A stretch of DNA of 64,000 nucleotides from Yeosuana sp043876835 (GCF_043876835.1 NZ_JBAWJZ010000006.1:1-64000), one strand, 5' to 3'; positions 24,016 through 33,848 are shown, numbered from the stretch's first letter. Numbers and translations: made by a program. The notes: generated by a model not told the origin, from the sequence alone.

Positions 24016-26178
24016 ATGAGCAATTCAGAAAAAGGGAAATGTCCAGTAATGCATGGCGGTAACACAGAAGTAAAAGAATCTGTAATGAGTTGGTGGCCCA
24101 ATGCATTAAATCTAGATATTTTACACCAGCATGACACTAAAACAAACCCTTTAGGGAAAGATTTTAATTATCATGAAGAATTAAAAAAACTTGATGTTGA
24201 AGCTCTAAAAAAGGATCTTCATGATTTAATGACAGATAGTCAAGATTGGTGGCCAGCCGATTGGGGACATTACGGTGGACTCATGATTCGTATGGCATGG
24301 CACGCAGCGGGTTCTTACAGAATATCTGATGGCCGTGGTGGAGGCGGAACAGGAAACCAACGCTTTGCACCTTTAAATTCCTGGCCAGATAATGTAAGTT
24401 TAGATAAAGCAAGACGTTTGCTTTGGCCAATTAAAAAGAAATATGGCAATAAAGTAAGTTGGGCCGATTTAATTATTTTGGCAGGAACTATTGCTTACGA
24501 AAGTATGGGTCTAAAAACTTTTGGTTTTGCTTTTGGTAGAGAAGATATCTGGGGCCCAGAAAAAGATGTTTATTGGGGTGCTGAAAAAGAATGGTTGGCT
24601 CCAAGTGACGAACGTTATGAAGATGTAAGCAAGCCATCAACTATGGAGAACCCATTAGCAGCTGTTCAAATGGGATTAATTTATGTAAATCCAGAAGGGG
24701 TTAATGGAAAACAAGACCCTTTGAAAACAGCACTTCAAGTTCGTGAAACCTTCAGAAGAATGGCTATGAACGATGAAGAAACCGTTGCCTTGACCGCTGG
24801 CGGACATACCGTCGGTAAAACACACGGAAATGGTGATGCTAGTATTTTAGGACCAGTACCAGAAGCTGCTCCAGTAGAAGCTCAAGGGATGGGTTGGGCA
24901 AACCCAACACGAACAGGAGTAGGACGTGATACTGTAACCAGTGGTTTGGAAGGTGCTTGGACAACAAACCCAACAAAATGGGATAATGGTTTCTTTGAAA
25001 TGTTATTTAACCATGAATGGGAATCAAGAAAAAGTCCAGCAGGTGCTAACCAATGGGAACCTGTAAGCATTAAAGAAGAAGATAAACCAGTTGATGTTGA
25101 AGATATTAAAACACGTCATAACCCTATGATGACTGATGCTGATATGGCTATGAAAATGGATCCAATCTATCGTGAAATTTCATTGAAATTCATGAATGAT
25201 TTTGATTACTTCTCTGATACATTTGCTCGTGCTTGGTTCAAATTAACCCACAGAGATTTGGGACCAAAAGACCGTTATTATGGACCTGATGTTCCAAAAG
25301 AAGATTTGATTTGGCAAGATCCAATCCCAAAAGGTAATAAAGATTATAATGTAGATGCAGTTAAAACTAAAATTGCAGCTTCAGGATTGTCTATATCTGA
25401 TATGGTTTCTACTGCTTGGGACAGTGCAAGAACATTTAGAGGTTCCGACTATAGAGGAGGAGCTAATGGAGCACGTATACGTTTAGCACCTCAAAAAGAT
25501 TGGGAAGGTAATGAACCAAAAAGATTGTCAAAAGTTTTATCTGTTTTAGAACCAATTGCTTCAGAATTTGGAATCAGTATTGCTGATACTATTGTTTTGG
25601 CAGGAAATGTAGGTGTTGAAAAAGCGATTAAAAATACAGGAATGAATGTTAGTGTTCCTTTTTCACCTGGTCGTGGAGATGCAACAGATGCTATGACTGA
25701 TGCCGAATCTTTTGAACCACTAGAGCCATTGGCAGATGGTTACAGAAACTGGTTGAAAAAAGATTATGTGGTTAGCCCTGAAGAATTGATGCTAGATTGC
25801 ACTCAATTGATGGGATTAACCGCTCCAGAAATGACGGCTTTAGTAGGTGGCATGCGTGTTATGGGAACCAATTATGGTGGAACGAAACATGGAGTACTTA
25901 CAGATAAAGAAGGAGCTTTGACCAACGATTTTTTTGTAAATTTGACGGATATGGCCAACTATTGGAAACCCACAAACGGTAATTATGAAATATGCGACCG
26001 CAAAACAGGAAAGGCCAAATGGACAGCTACTAAAATTGATTTGGTATTTGGTTCAAACTCTATTTTAAGAGCTTATGCAGAAGTTTATGCGCAAGATGAC
26101 AGCAAAGAAAAATTTGTGAAAGATTTCGTGAAAGCTTGGACCAAAGTGATGAATGCAGATCGATATGATTTGTCTTAA
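24016..26178 (+). CDS. katG: Catalase-peroxidase KatG
   Basis: A bifunctional haem enzyme of 720 residues that removes hydrogen peroxide. It has the duplicated class I peroxidase layout. The distal site R92-W95-H96 sits in RMAWHAAGS, and the proximal haem ligand H264 sits in GGHTVGKTHG. The Trp in MAWH is one member of the Met-Tyr-Trp adduct needed for catalase activity. The gene is monocistronic, with a strong terminator behind it. The neighbouring convergent operon encodes a peroxiredoxin and a thioredoxin, so this is a local peroxide-defence cluster. Confidence 0.97.
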   Translation: MSNSEKGKCPVMHGGNTEVKESVMSWWPNALNLDILHQHDTKTNPLGKDFNYHEELKKLDVEALKKDLHDLMTDSQDWWPADWGHYGGLMIRMAWHAAGSYRISDGRGGGGTGNQRFAPLNSWPDNVSLDKARRLLWPIKKKYGNKVSWADLIILAGTIAYESMGLKTFGFAFGREDIWGPEKDVYWGAEKEWLAPSDERYEDVSKPSTMENPLAAVQMGLIYVNPEGVNGKQDPLKTALQVRETFRRMAMNDEETVALTAGGHTVGKTHGNGDASILGPVPEAAPVEAQGMGWANPTRTGVGRDTVTSGLEGAWTTNPTKWDNGFFEMLFNHEWESRKSPAGANQWEPVSIKEEDKPVDVEDIKTRHNPMMTDADMAMKMDPIYREISLKFMNDFDYFSDTFARAWFKLTHRDLGPKDRYYGPDVPKEDLIWQDPIPKGNKDYNVDAVKTKIAASGLSISDMVSTAWDSARTFRGSDYRGGANGARIRLAPQKDWEGNEPKRLSKVLSVLEPIASEFGISIADTIVLAGNVGVEKAIKNTGMNVSVPFSPGRGDATDAMTDAESFEPLEPLADGYRNWLKKDYVVSPEELMLDCTQLMGLTAPEMTALVGGMRVMGTNYGGTKHGVLTDKEGALTNDFFVNLTDMANYWKPTNGNYEICDRKTGKAKWTATKIDLVFGSNSILRAYAEVYAQDDSKEKFVKDFVKAWTKVMNADRYDLS

Positions 26179-26202
26179 AGAATTTTGATTAACTATAAAA
26201 AC

Positions 26203-26232
26203 AAAAAACCACTTCGAAAGAAGTGGTTTTTT
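26203..26232. terminator. Bidirectional terminator between katG and the convergent peroxiredoxin operon
   Basis: AAAAAACCACTT and AAGTGGTTTTTT form a perfect 12-bp stem with loop CGAAAG. It has an A run on the left and a T run on the right, so it can end transcription from both sides. Confidence 0.9.
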
Positions 26233-26253
26233 AATGCAATTATTTTCTTTTTC

Positions 26254-26511
26254 TTATTTGTCAATGGAACCAAGTACACGAGACATAAATGTATTTAATG
26301 CCTCTTTTTTTGTTGTACCTTCTTTTACCATTTTGTTTACTTCAATTGCTCCGTACATATTAGAAATAAGTTCTCCAATAACATCAAGTTCTTCATCTTT
26401 TAATGTTGTAACCTCTGTTAAACTTTCAAGAGTTTCAATGGTTTCTACAACAAAATCCTCGTCGTTTTCTTCAATAAACTGAGTTAAATGTTTAATTATT
26501 GGTAACTTCAT
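26254..26511 (-). CDS. Small conserved acidic protein of the peroxiredoxin operon (DUF6952-like)
   Basis: An 85-residue, strongly acidic and helical protein without cysteines or a signal peptide. Proteins of this type regularly follow thioredoxin and peroxiredoxin genes in flavobacteria; I believe the family is DUF6952 but cannot confirm it. Its start overlaps the thioredoxin gene by 20 bp, so it is very likely co-expressed. The function is unknown; a role linked to the redox pair is inferred from position only. Confidence 0.75.
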   Translation of the reverse strand: MKLPIIKHLTQFIEENDEDFVVETIETLESLTEVTTLKDEELDVIGELISNMYGAIEVNKMVKEGTTKKEALNTFMSRVLGSIDK

Positions 26512-26806
26512 CTACTAAATCTTTTAAAACTTCAAATTTGTTTGTTTGAACTTGATTTACGAAACTTCCTTTTCTAAATGTGGCAAATGTTGGTAAATTA
26601 TCAACTGTAGCTAATTTTCTGGATTCAGGAAATTTTTCAGCATCTGCAATAACAAATGCAATGCTTTCATTTTCTGAAGCAAGTTTTTTAACTTTTGGTT
26701 TCATTATTCTGCAATTACCACACCATGTTGCAGAATATTGTACCACAACGGTATCATTATTCGCAATGATTTCCTGCAGATTGTCAATTTCTAATTCTTG
26801 AAGCAT
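26492..26806 (-). CDS. Thioredoxin-family protein
   Basis: A 104-residue thioredoxin fold with active site W28-C29-G30-N31-C32 and the cis-proline region NLPTFATF. The CGNC dipeptide differs from the CGPC of classical thioredoxin. It has no signal peptide, so it acts in the cytoplasm. It lies 5 bp downstream of the peroxiredoxin gene and probably reduces that enzyme. Confidence 0.9.
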   Translation of the reverse strand: MLQELEIDNLQEIIANNDTVVVQYSATWCGNCRIMKPKVKKLASENESIAFVIADAEKFPESRKLATVDNLPTFATFRKGSFVNQVQTNKFEVLKDLVDEVTNN

Positions 26807-26811
26807 AGATA

Positions 26812-27456
26812 TTAATTTAAAATAGTTGATAAATATTCAGCAGTTGAATTTCTATCAGCTTTCATAGCATCTTTGCCTTCTTCCCAGTTTGCTGGACAAA
26901 CTTCACCATTTTTTTGAACATGGGTCAAAGCATCAACTAAACGCAAATATTCATTCACATTTCTGCCCAATGGCATATTATTAATACTTTCATGTTGCAC
27001 AGTTCCTTCTTCATCAATAATATAAGTTGCTCTGTAAGTTACATTGTCACCTTCAACAGTTACAACTCCAGTTTCTTCATTGTATTGCTCGTTTGAAATA
27101 TCTAAAATTCCTAATGTTGACGCTAAATTTCTGTTTGAATCTGCTAAAATAGGGTAGGTAACACCTTCAATTCCACCATTGTCTTTTGGAGTATTTAACC
27201 ATGCAAAGTGAACTTCAGCAGTATCACAAGATGCTCCAATAACAATTGTATTACGTTTTTCAAACTCAGCTAATGCAGATTGAAACGCATGTAATTCAGT
27301 TGGACATACAAAAGTGAAATCTTTTGGATACCAAAATAAAAGTACTTTTTTGTTATTGTTAACTGCTTCCTCTAAAACGTTTACTTTAAAAGTATCGCCC
27401 ATGTCGTTCATTGCGTTAACATTTAAATTTGGAAATTTTTTTCCTACTAATGCCAT
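26812..27456 (-). CDS. Typical 2-Cys peroxiredoxin (AhpC/TSA)
   Basis: A thiol peroxidase of 214 residues. The peroxidatic cysteine C51 is in FTFVCPTE and the resolving cysteine C187 is in EVCPANW, as in typical 2-Cys AhpC/Prx1 proteins. It reduces hydrogen peroxide and organic peroxides, with recycling probably by the thioredoxin encoded next. It is first in a three-gene leftward operon that converges on katG. No OxyR or PerR gene is present in the window. Confidence 0.94.
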   Translation of the reverse strand: MALVGKKFPNLNVNAMNDMGDTFKVNVLEEAVNNNKKVLLFWYPKDFTFVCPTELHAFQSALAEFEKRNTIVIGASCDTAEVHFAWLNTPKDNGGIEGVTYPILADSNRNLASTLGILDISNEQYNEETGVVTVEGDNVTYRATYIIDEEGTVQHESINNMPLGRNVNEYLRLVDALTHVQKNGEVCPANWEEGKDAMKADRNSTAEYLSTILN

Positions 27457-27658
27457 ATTAAAATTTTAAAAAGTTAAATTAATTTTTTGCAAACATAAGC
27501 CTAGAAAAGACTAATTTTTACACTCATTAATTATTAATATTTATACAGCAATAGCTTAAAAAGATGGGTTTAAAATAAACCATGAAATTTTATTATTTTG
27601 ATAAAAATAAGTAAGTAAAAATATCAACTTAATAAAAAATATAAGAAAAGGATGAATA

Positions 27659-29140
27659 TTATTTTTTTGCTAATTCTTTAATTTTAATTTTTAGTGCTGC
27701 AAATAAAAGGGTAGTGAAAGGACTTAACCAGTTGAAAATGGCATAACCTGCATAATGCAAAGTGTCAACACCTAAAACACCGCTTTGGTAAGCTCCGCAA
27801 GTATTCCAAGGAACTAAAACTGAAGTGACTGTTCCGCTATCTTCTAAAGTCCTGGATAAATTTTCAGGTGCTAAACCTTTGTTTTTAAAAGCTTTAGCGT
27901 ACATCTTACCTGGAACTACAATAGCTAAATATTGATCACTTGCCGTAAGGTTTAAAGCTAAGCAACTTGCTACTGTACTAGCGAATAATCCGAATGTTGT
28001 ATGAAATAGTTTTAATAATGCTTTACTGATAGTTGTTAATGCACCTATGCCATCCATGATACCACCAAAGGTCATGGCACAAATGATAAGCCAAATTGTT
28101 CCCATCATTTTAGCCATTCCGCCAGCTTTGAATAATCCTTTTAAGGCTTCATTTTCTGTTGGAATGAAAGTATCAGAAGTTATTGCATTCATAATGCCTT
28201 TATAGCCTGTAGTGAAATCTAAAGTTGTGCCTCCACCTATGGCAACAACTATGTTTGGTTGAAATATAAGAGCAGCAATTCCACCTAAAATAGTTCCAAA
28301 TAAAAGAGCTATCAATGGAGATGTTTTTTTAACAATTAAAATTATTACGATTATAGGAACTACAAACAACCACGGACTAACGTTAATTGCGGATTCAATG
28401 GATTGTAAAATTTCATGTGTATCTGCAGTTCCTTTAGGTTCAAGATTTAAACCAATAATTACAAATACAATAAGTGTAACTATAATTGTTGGTACAGTTG
28501 TAATAAGCATATATCTTATATGTGTAAATAAATCGGTTCCTGCCATAGCAGGCGCTAAGTTTGTTGTATCACTCATAGGTGAAATTTTATCTCCAAAATA
28601 AGCACCAGATAAAATGGCACCAGCAGTCATACCCAAAGGAACACCCAAAGCCTCTGCTATTCCAATTAAAGCAATACCAACAGTTGCAGAGGTAGTCCAA
28701 CTGCTTCCAGTAGCAACTGAAATAATGGAACAAATAATTACACAGGCTGCAAGAAAAATTGTTGGATTTAAAACCTGTAAACCATAATAAATCATGGTTG
28801 GAATGATGCCACTTATTAACCAAGTACCAGCTAAAGCACCAACCATTAATAATATTAGAATTGAACTTGCTGTTGATTTTATGTTTTCAGCAACTTCTTC
28901 AATCATTTGTTCAAACTTTACTTTATTAAATACGCCAACTATTGCAGCGACTGCTCCACCCATTAATAAAATAAATTGATTTGAACCGCTAAGGGCATCT
29001 TCACCAAAAGTATATACATTGTAAGCTAGCATGCCAACCAGTGCAAACACAGGAATTAATGCTTCCCAAATATTTAATTCTTTGTTTTCTACAATATGTT
29101 CATCTTGTGGTACTCTTGGTTTAATGTCTTGGCTTTTCAT
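27659..29140 (-). CDS. nhaC: Na+/H+ antiporter NhaC
   Basis: An inner-membrane antiporter of 493 residues with about 12 hydrophobic helices. It carries the NhaC-family stretches SGAYFGDKISPMSDTTNLAPA near residue 185 and VPWNTCGAY near 445. It exports sodium against protons, which suits a marine organism. The gene stands alone between the peroxiredoxin operon and the terminator of the methionine gamma-lyase gene. Confidence 0.92.
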   Translation of the reverse strand: MKSQDIKPRVPQDEHIVENKELNIWEALIPVFALVGMLAYNVYTFGEDALSGSNQFILLMGGAVAAIVGVFNKVKFEQMIEEVAENIKSTASSILILLMVGALAGTWLISGIIPTMIYYGLQVLNPTIFLAACVIICSIISVATGSSWTTSATVGIALIGIAEALGVPLGMTAGAILSGAYFGDKISPMSDTTNLAPAMAGTDLFTHIRYMLITTVPTIIVTLIVFVIIGLNLEPKGTADTHEILQSIESAINVSPWLFVVPIIVIILIVKKTSPLIALLFGTILGGIAALIFQPNIVVAIGGGTTLDFTTGYKGIMNAITSDTFIPTENEALKGLFKAGGMAKMMGTIWLIICAMTFGGIMDGIGALTTISKALLKLFHTTFGLFASTVASCLALNLTASDQYLAIVVPGKMYAKAFKNKGLAPENLSRTLEDSGTVTSVLVPWNTCGAYQSGVLGVDTLHYAGYAIFNWLSPFTTLLFAALKIKIKELAKK

Positions 29141-29206
29141 AAAAAAATGTAAAATTTACTTTTGAAGTGTAATGTTACGCTTTTAGAATAAAAATAACAA
29201 ATAGAA

Positions 29207-29234
29207 AAAAGCCGAAAGATATCTTTCGGCTTTT
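29207..29234 (-). terminator. Terminator behind the methionine gamma-lyase gene
   Basis: AAAAGCCGAAAGATATCTTTCGGCTTTT is a perfect 28-bp palindrome that folds into a stem with a small loop and ends in T on the leftward transcript. It separates the lyase gene from nhaC. Confidence 0.88.
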
Positions 29235-29267
29235 AATGTGATTGTATTAATTATATTTAAAATGTTA

Positions 29268-30470
29268 TTAATCCAAAATATTGAGCTGTTTCATACATGC
29301 ATGCATCATTTGATAGGTTCTTTCAATGTCATCATCTAATCCTATAGAAAAGCGAACTAGCCCATTGCTTAATCCCATTTCTTTTTGTTCTGCTTCAGGT
29401 ATTTCACTAGATGTAGATGTTCCTGGGGCGCTGAATAAGGTTTTGTAAAAGCCTAAACTAACAGCTAAATAACCAAGATTATTATTTTGCATAAGTTCCA
29501 TAAGTTCATTGGCTTTGTCTAATGTGCCAACATCAATGGTTAACATGCCGCCAAAACCATAATCAGAGTGCATCATGCTTTTAAATAATTCATGTGAAGG
29601 ATGCGATTTTAAGCCAGGATAAACAGTTTTCAAGCCATCTGACTCAAACTTTTCTGCAAGATATAATGCATTTTTACTGTGTTGTTTTATTCTAATATGA
29701 AGTGTTCTTAGGTTCTTTAAAACAGATGCTGCTCTTAAGCTATCCATTGTTGAACCCAATAACATGCAAGCACCATCATTGACATTTCGTAAGTCATTTA
29801 TAAATTGTTGAGTGCCACAAACTACTCCACCAACAGTATCACTAGAACCATTTATAAACTTAGTTAAGCTGTGAATAACAATATCAGCACCTAAAATAGC
29901 TGGAGAAATTGAAAGTGGAGAAAAGGTGTTATCTACAATTAATTTTAAGTTATGTTTTTTTGCAATTTTAGCTAAAGCAGGAATGTCAGCTACTTCTAAA
30001 AGAGGATTGCTTACAGATTCACAATATAATACTTTAGTGTTTTTATTAATGGCTGCTTCAACAATATCAGGTTTAGTAATATCAACAAATGTAGTTTCTA
30101 TTTGCATTCTAGGAATGAAATTTTTCAAGAAGGCATAAGTACCTCCATAAATTGTACGGCTACTTACAATATGGTCTCCAGCTTGGCAAAGTTGCAAAAG
30201 AGCAGGTGTTATTGCTCCCATACCAGATGCGGCAACGTTTGCAGTTTCAGTTCCTTCCATGGCAGCTAATGCTTCACCTAAATATAAGTTTGATGGGGAA
30301 GAATGTCTGGAATATAAATAGCAGCCATCTGCATTTCCTTCAAAGGTGTCAAACATGGTTTTTGCTGAAAGAAACGTATAGGTAGAGGAATCTGAAATAG
30401 AAGGATTTACTCCTCCAAATTCTCCAAAATATTGTAAATCTTGAATATTGTTAGCAGGTTTAAATGACAT
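29268..30470 (-). CDS. Cys/Met-metabolism PLP enzyme, probably methionine gamma-lyase
   Basis: A 400-residue enzyme of the cystathionine gamma-synthase/lyase group. The PLP lysine is K204 in HSLTKFINGSSD. The conserved YSRHSSPS tract, GMGAIT and an Arg-rich C-terminus (GLVRFSIGLDD) fit the family. Gamma-lyases, gamma-synthases and O-acetylhomoserine sulfhydrylases are hard to tell apart by eye. Divergence from an Lrp-type regulator favours a catabolic role in methionine breakdown. Confidence 0.85.
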   Translation of the reverse strand: MSFKPANNIQDLQYFGEFGGVNPSISDSSTYTFLSAKTMFDTFEGNADGCYLYSRHSSPSNLYLGEALAAMEGTETANVAASGMGAITPALLQLCQAGDHIVSSRTIYGGTYAFLKNFIPRMQIETTFVDITKPDIVEAAINKNTKVLYCESVSNPLLEVADIPALAKIAKKHNLKLIVDNTFSPLSISPAILGADIVIHSLTKFINGSSDTVGGVVCGTQQFINDLRNVNDGACMLLGSTMDSLRAASVLKNLRTLHIRIKQHSKNALYLAEKFESDGLKTVYPGLKSHPSHELFKSMMHSDYGFGGMLTIDVGTLDKANELMELMQNNNLGYLAVSLGFYKTLFSAPGTSTSSEIPEAEQKEMGLSNGLVRFSIGLDDDIERTYQMMHACMKQLNILD

Positions 30471-30627
30471 AATTTTAGTTTTAATTTATATCAAATTTCA
30501 CAAATTATAGTTTAAAAAACAATGAATAGTTTTTTATTAAGAAAATAAAACTATAAAATGTTATATTTACAGTTAATAAGTTATTAGTAATTGGTTTTAG
30601 TGAATTATTTAGGAAAATTTTTCAATT

Positions 30628-31086
30628 ATGGTATTAGATGTTATTGATAAAAAACTATTGGTCTTTTTACAGCAAGACTGTAAACAAACCAATAAAGAAC
30701 TTTCAAACAAATTAAATCTTTCGGTTACTGCAGTTTACGAACGGATTAAAAAACTTGAAAAAGAGGGTATTATTAACAAATACGTCGCTTTAGTTAGAAA
30801 AGAAAAAATTGATAAGGCATTTGTAGTATTTTGTCATATTAAACTCATTCAGCATTCACAGGAATATGTTATTAAGTTTGAACGTGAAGTGGCTAATTTA
30901 AATGAAGTATTGGAGTGTTACCATATAAGTGGCGATTATGACTATTTGTTGAAAGTATTGGTTAAAGACATGGAAGCTTTTAGAGAGTTTATGGTTAATA
31001 AATTAACCAATATCAATCATATTGGAAGCACTCACAGCATGTTTGTAATAAGTGAAGTAAAACATACAACAGCCATAAATGTTTAA
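30628..31086 (+). CDS. Lrp/AsnC-family transcriptional regulator
   Basis: A 152-residue regulator with an N-terminal winged helix-turn-helix (KQTNKELSNKLNLSVTAVYERIKKLEKEG) and a C-terminal RAM ligand-binding domain (from about residue 65, CYHISGDYDYLLKV). Such proteins sense amino acids. It is divergent from the methionine gamma-lyase-like gene across a 157-bp gap, the usual layout for a local activator. The effector is probably methionine or a related amino acid; this is inference. Confidence 0.93.
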   Translation: MVLDVIDKKLLVFLQQDCKQTNKELSNKLNLSVTAVYERIKKLEKEGIINKYVALVRKEKIDKAFVVFCHIKLIQHSQEYVIKFEREVANLNEVLECYHISGDYDYLLKVLVKDMEAFREFMVNKLTNINHIGSTHSMFVISEVKHTTAINV

Positions 31087-31088
31087 AA

Positions 31089-31715
31089 ATGAAATCAGCC
31101 ACTTATAAGCTTATAGAATTATTTTCAATTTTTATTTTGGTTCCTGTTAGTTTTACTTTCTCATTTCCGTTGTGGATTAAACTAACTATTGGTTTTTTTG
31201 GATTTATTTACATTATTTATGTGTTACTGAAAATTGAAAAGGAACAACTTAAAATTGCGCCAAGCTTAAACTGGAAATTGTTTTGGAAGCAAACAATTAT
31301 AAAATTTTCAATTATTATTTTTTTAACCACACTTTTTGTTTGGTTTACAAATAAAGAAGCACTTTTTAATGTTGTAATAAGTAAACCCAAATTATGGATA
31401 ATATTCACATTTATTTACGGGTTGTTCTCGGTATATCCTCAAGAATTAATTTACAGAACATTTTTCTTTAACAGGTACAAAGCCTTATTTAGAGGAGAAA
31501 ATCAATTTATTTTTTTTAATGCAATAGTGTTTTCTTTAGGGCATATTTTTTTTAAAAATACGTTGGTTCTTATCATCACTTTTTTAGGCGGGTTACTTTT
31601 TGCAATAACTTTTAAAAAATCTAAATCTACGGTATTAGTTTCCATTGAGCATGCAATTTATGGCTCTTGGTTATTTACTGTTGGAATGGGAGCTATGTTA
31701 GGATTTCCTACTTAA
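31089..31715 (+). CDS. CPBP-family intramembrane protease with a variant first motif
   Basis: A polytopic protein of 208 residues with six or more hydrophobic segments. CPBP (Rce1/CAAX-like) motifs are visible: PQELIYR near residue 118 in place of the usual EExxxR, FSLGH near 150, and EHAIYG near 180. The loss of the first Glu of the pair is noteworthy, but the second Glu and the histidines remain. It begins 2 bp after the Lrp gene and is probably co-transcribed with it. Substrate unknown. Confidence 0.8.
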   Translation: MKSATYKLIELFSIFILVPVSFTFSFPLWIKLTIGFFGFIYIIYVLLKIEKEQLKIAPSLNWKLFWKQTIIKFSIIIFLTTLFVWFTNKEALFNVVISKPKLWIIFTFIYGLFSVYPQELIYRTFFFNRYKALFRGENQFIFFNAIVFSLGHIFFKNTLVLIITFLGGLLFAITFKKSKSTVLVSIEHAIYGSWLFTVGMGAMLGFPT

Positions 31716-31783
31716 TGAATTGTAATTATCTTAATCTAATGTTTTTTGCTATTTTTATACAACGAAAATTATAATTTAAAAAA

Positions 31784-32299
31784 ATGAAAAAAACGTCTCT
31801 CTTTTTATTAGGAATTATTCTAGGTGCATTAGCAACCTATTTTTTTTGTCCACGTTTGCCTAAAGGTGAGGATGTGGAAACAAAAATTATAAAGCCAATG
31901 GGTGTTATTACACAAGCCCAGGCAAAGGCTTTAAATGATAATTGGACACTTCACAGAAAAGCAGCTGTAGATTCTGCTGCTCAAAAACAAGGAAGGAATC
32001 AAGATGACCGTTCAACGTGGTGGTCATTAAAGGATGTAGAAGATTATCTTGCGTATGCAAAAAACCAATCCGATAGTTTGGGATACGACATGAATGGCAT
32101 TCGTGTGTATTTAGGCGTTTATGGTAAGAATGCTGGACAAGCCAAAAAGGATTTAACTACCATGTTTATGGTGCCTACTGGAAAAAAATCAATGTCAAAA
32201 GCCAGTAGCATCAATTTAATGTTACCGGCACCAGGTGGAGATTTACCGGTAGATCCTTTAAATGAAGGACAAGGCGGTGGTAATAGTTATCCACAATAA
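31784..32299 (+). CDS. Hypothetical membrane-anchored protein
   Basis: A 171-residue protein with one N-terminal hydrophobic helix (residues 4-21) followed by a soluble, probably periplasmic domain that contains WWSLKDVEDYLAYAK and RVYLGVYG. It ends in a Gly/Pro/Asn-rich tail. I do not recognise the family, although similar proteins seem common in flavobacteria. It starts a co-directional run with a membrane protein (3-bp gap) and a histidine kinase, so a sensory or envelope role is possible. Confidence 0.7.
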   Translation: MKKTSLFLLGIILGALATYFFCPRLPKGEDVETKIIKPMGVITQAQAKALNDNWTLHRKAAVDSAAQKQGRNQDDRSTWWSLKDVEDYLAYAKNQSDSLGYDMNGIRVYLGVYGKNAGQAKKDLTTMFMVPTGKKSMSKASSINLMLPAPGGDLPVDPLNEGQGGGNSYPQ

Positions 32300-32302
32300 C
32301 AA

Positions 32303-33031
32303 GTGCAAGAATTTTTATTAAATAATTATAGTTTTTTAACACATTTTGTTGAAGTTTTGTCAGCTTTAACAGGAATATTTTTATTTAATAAATATAAAAA
32401 TTCAATATCAAAATATTTTATTTACTTTCTAGTATACCTGTCTATCTGTGAGGCTATTAATACATATACATGGTTAGTATTTCCAGATAAAATATTAAGT
32501 TTTCTTGTTGGCACCATTATAGAAAAAAATTATTGGTGGACTACTTTGTATTGGAAAATTGGAGCTATCATGTTTTTTGCATTTTATTACAATAAAATAT
32601 TAAGATATAAATCATTTAAAAAAATTATATCCTATAGTGCTTTAAGTTTTTTATTTTTTTCAATCTCATATATAGTGTTACATTGGCAAGCATTTTTTGT
32701 TAAATTTTTTCCCATAATAAGTATTTTGGGAGCAGTTATTATTTTTCTATGTTCTGTTTTTTATTTTATAGAAACCTTACAAGGAGATAGTATTTTAAAT
32801 TTTTATAAATCATTGAATTTTTATATTAGTGCGGCTATTTTTATTTGGTGGCTAATTATTACACCCATAGTTTTTTATGACAACTATACAACTTATGAAA
32901 TTAGTGTTTATGAAAGAGATTGGGATTATATAAAATTGAGAAGGCTTATTTATTTATCTGCTAATTTATGTATGTATTTAACATTTACATTTGCTTTAAT
33001 TTTTTGTAAACCAGATATTGAAAATGACTAA
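32303..33031 (+). CDS. Hypothetical polytopic membrane protein
   Basis: A 242-residue protein with about seven hydrophobic segments and many aromatic residues. The start is a GTG at 32303, 3 bp after the upstream stop; no nearby ATG fits better. The family was not recognised. Its 3' end overlaps the histidine kinase gene by 14 bp, so it is probably co-translated with it. It may act as a membrane sensor for that kinase. Confidence 0.7.
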   Translation: MQEFLLNNYSFLTHFVEVLSALTGIFLFNKYKNSISKYFIYFLVYLSICEAINTYTWLVFPDKILSFLVGTIIEKNYWWTTLYWKIGAIMFFAFYYNKILRYKSFKKIISYSALSFLFFSISYIVLHWQAFFVKFFPIISILGAVIIFLCSVFYFIETLQGDSILNFYKSLNFYISAAIFIWWLIITPIVFYDNYTTYEISVYERDWDYIKLRRLIYLSANLCMYLTFTFALIFCKPDIEND

Positions 33032-33848
33032 TTTTTTAACTCTTTTTCTAACACAATTAAAATCAGTTTCAACTGCTTCAGAACGCTATTTGTTAGTGTA
33101 TATGATTATGGTATTAATTATCATAACATCTTTAGTTATTGTATTTTTTGTAGTATTTCAAAAAAGAAAAAACAAATTGCTTTTAGATAGAATTAGACAG
33201 CAACAGGCTTTTGAAGAAGAGATTACTAAAGCTCAAACCGAAATACAAGAGCAAACTTTAAAAAATATTGGTTGGGAATTGCATGATAACGTAGGCCAGT
33301 TATTGGCCTTTGCAAGTATGCAATTAAGTATTTTAAAAATGCAGGTTTCTGATGATGTAAAAGAAAAGTTTAAAGATACTTCTGAAGCATTAAAGGAAAG
33401 TTTAAAGGAAGTTCGTTCATTATCAAAATCATTAAACAATGAAGTGGTACTGAATATTGGTTTTGAAAAATCAATAAATAATGAGCTAGACAGGTTGAAG
33501 AAAATGAAATTTGCTTCGGCAACTTTAGAAGTTAAGGGTGAGAAAGTTGAATTTAATAACAGAAAAGATGAGATAATTATTTTCAGGATTATACAAGAAT
33601 TTTTATCAAATTCTGTAAAATATTCTGAAGCAAAACACCTAAAAATCAAACTTCAATATGAACCGGATTATTTAAAGATAATTGCTTCTGATGACGGCAA
33701 AGGATTTAACATAAACAACGTAGAAAAAGGCTCTGGATTGCTTAATATGGAAAGTAGAGCAGCGTTAATTAATGCTCAATTAAATCTTGTTTCAAAACCT
33801 GAAAAAGGGGTACAATTAACTCTGGAATACCCATTTAAAGTAACCTAA
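33018..33848 (+). CDS. Sensor histidine kinase (HisKA_3 type)
   Basis: A 276-residue kinase with one membrane helix (about residues 27-48) and no recognisable input domain. The phospho-acceptor H89 is in WELHDNVGQ, and a GHKL ATPase domain (ASDDGKGF, GSGLLNM) ends the protein. HisKA_3 kinases usually work with LuxR/NarL-type regulators. No response regulator is adjacent in this window, so the partner lies elsewhere or is missing. The overlapping membrane protein upstream may provide sensing. Confidence 0.9.
   Translation: MKMTNFLTLFLTQLKSVSTASERYLLVYMIMVLIIITSLVIVFFVVFQKRKNKLLLDRIRQQQAFEEEITKAQTEIQEQTLKNIGWELHDNVGQLLAFASMQLSILKMQVSDDVKEKFKDTSEALKESLKEVRSLSKSLNNEVVLNIGFEKSINNELDRLKKMKFASATLEVKGEKVEFNNRKDEIIIFRIIQEFLSNSVKYSEAKHLKIKLQYEPDYLKIIASDDGKGFNINNVEKGSGLLNMESRAALINAQLNLVSKPEKGVQLTLEYPFKVT

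Noticed and set aside
24882..25070. Leftward open frames inside katG and similar frames opposite other genes.
   Set aside because: They are antisense shadows of well-supported genes with no family similarity.
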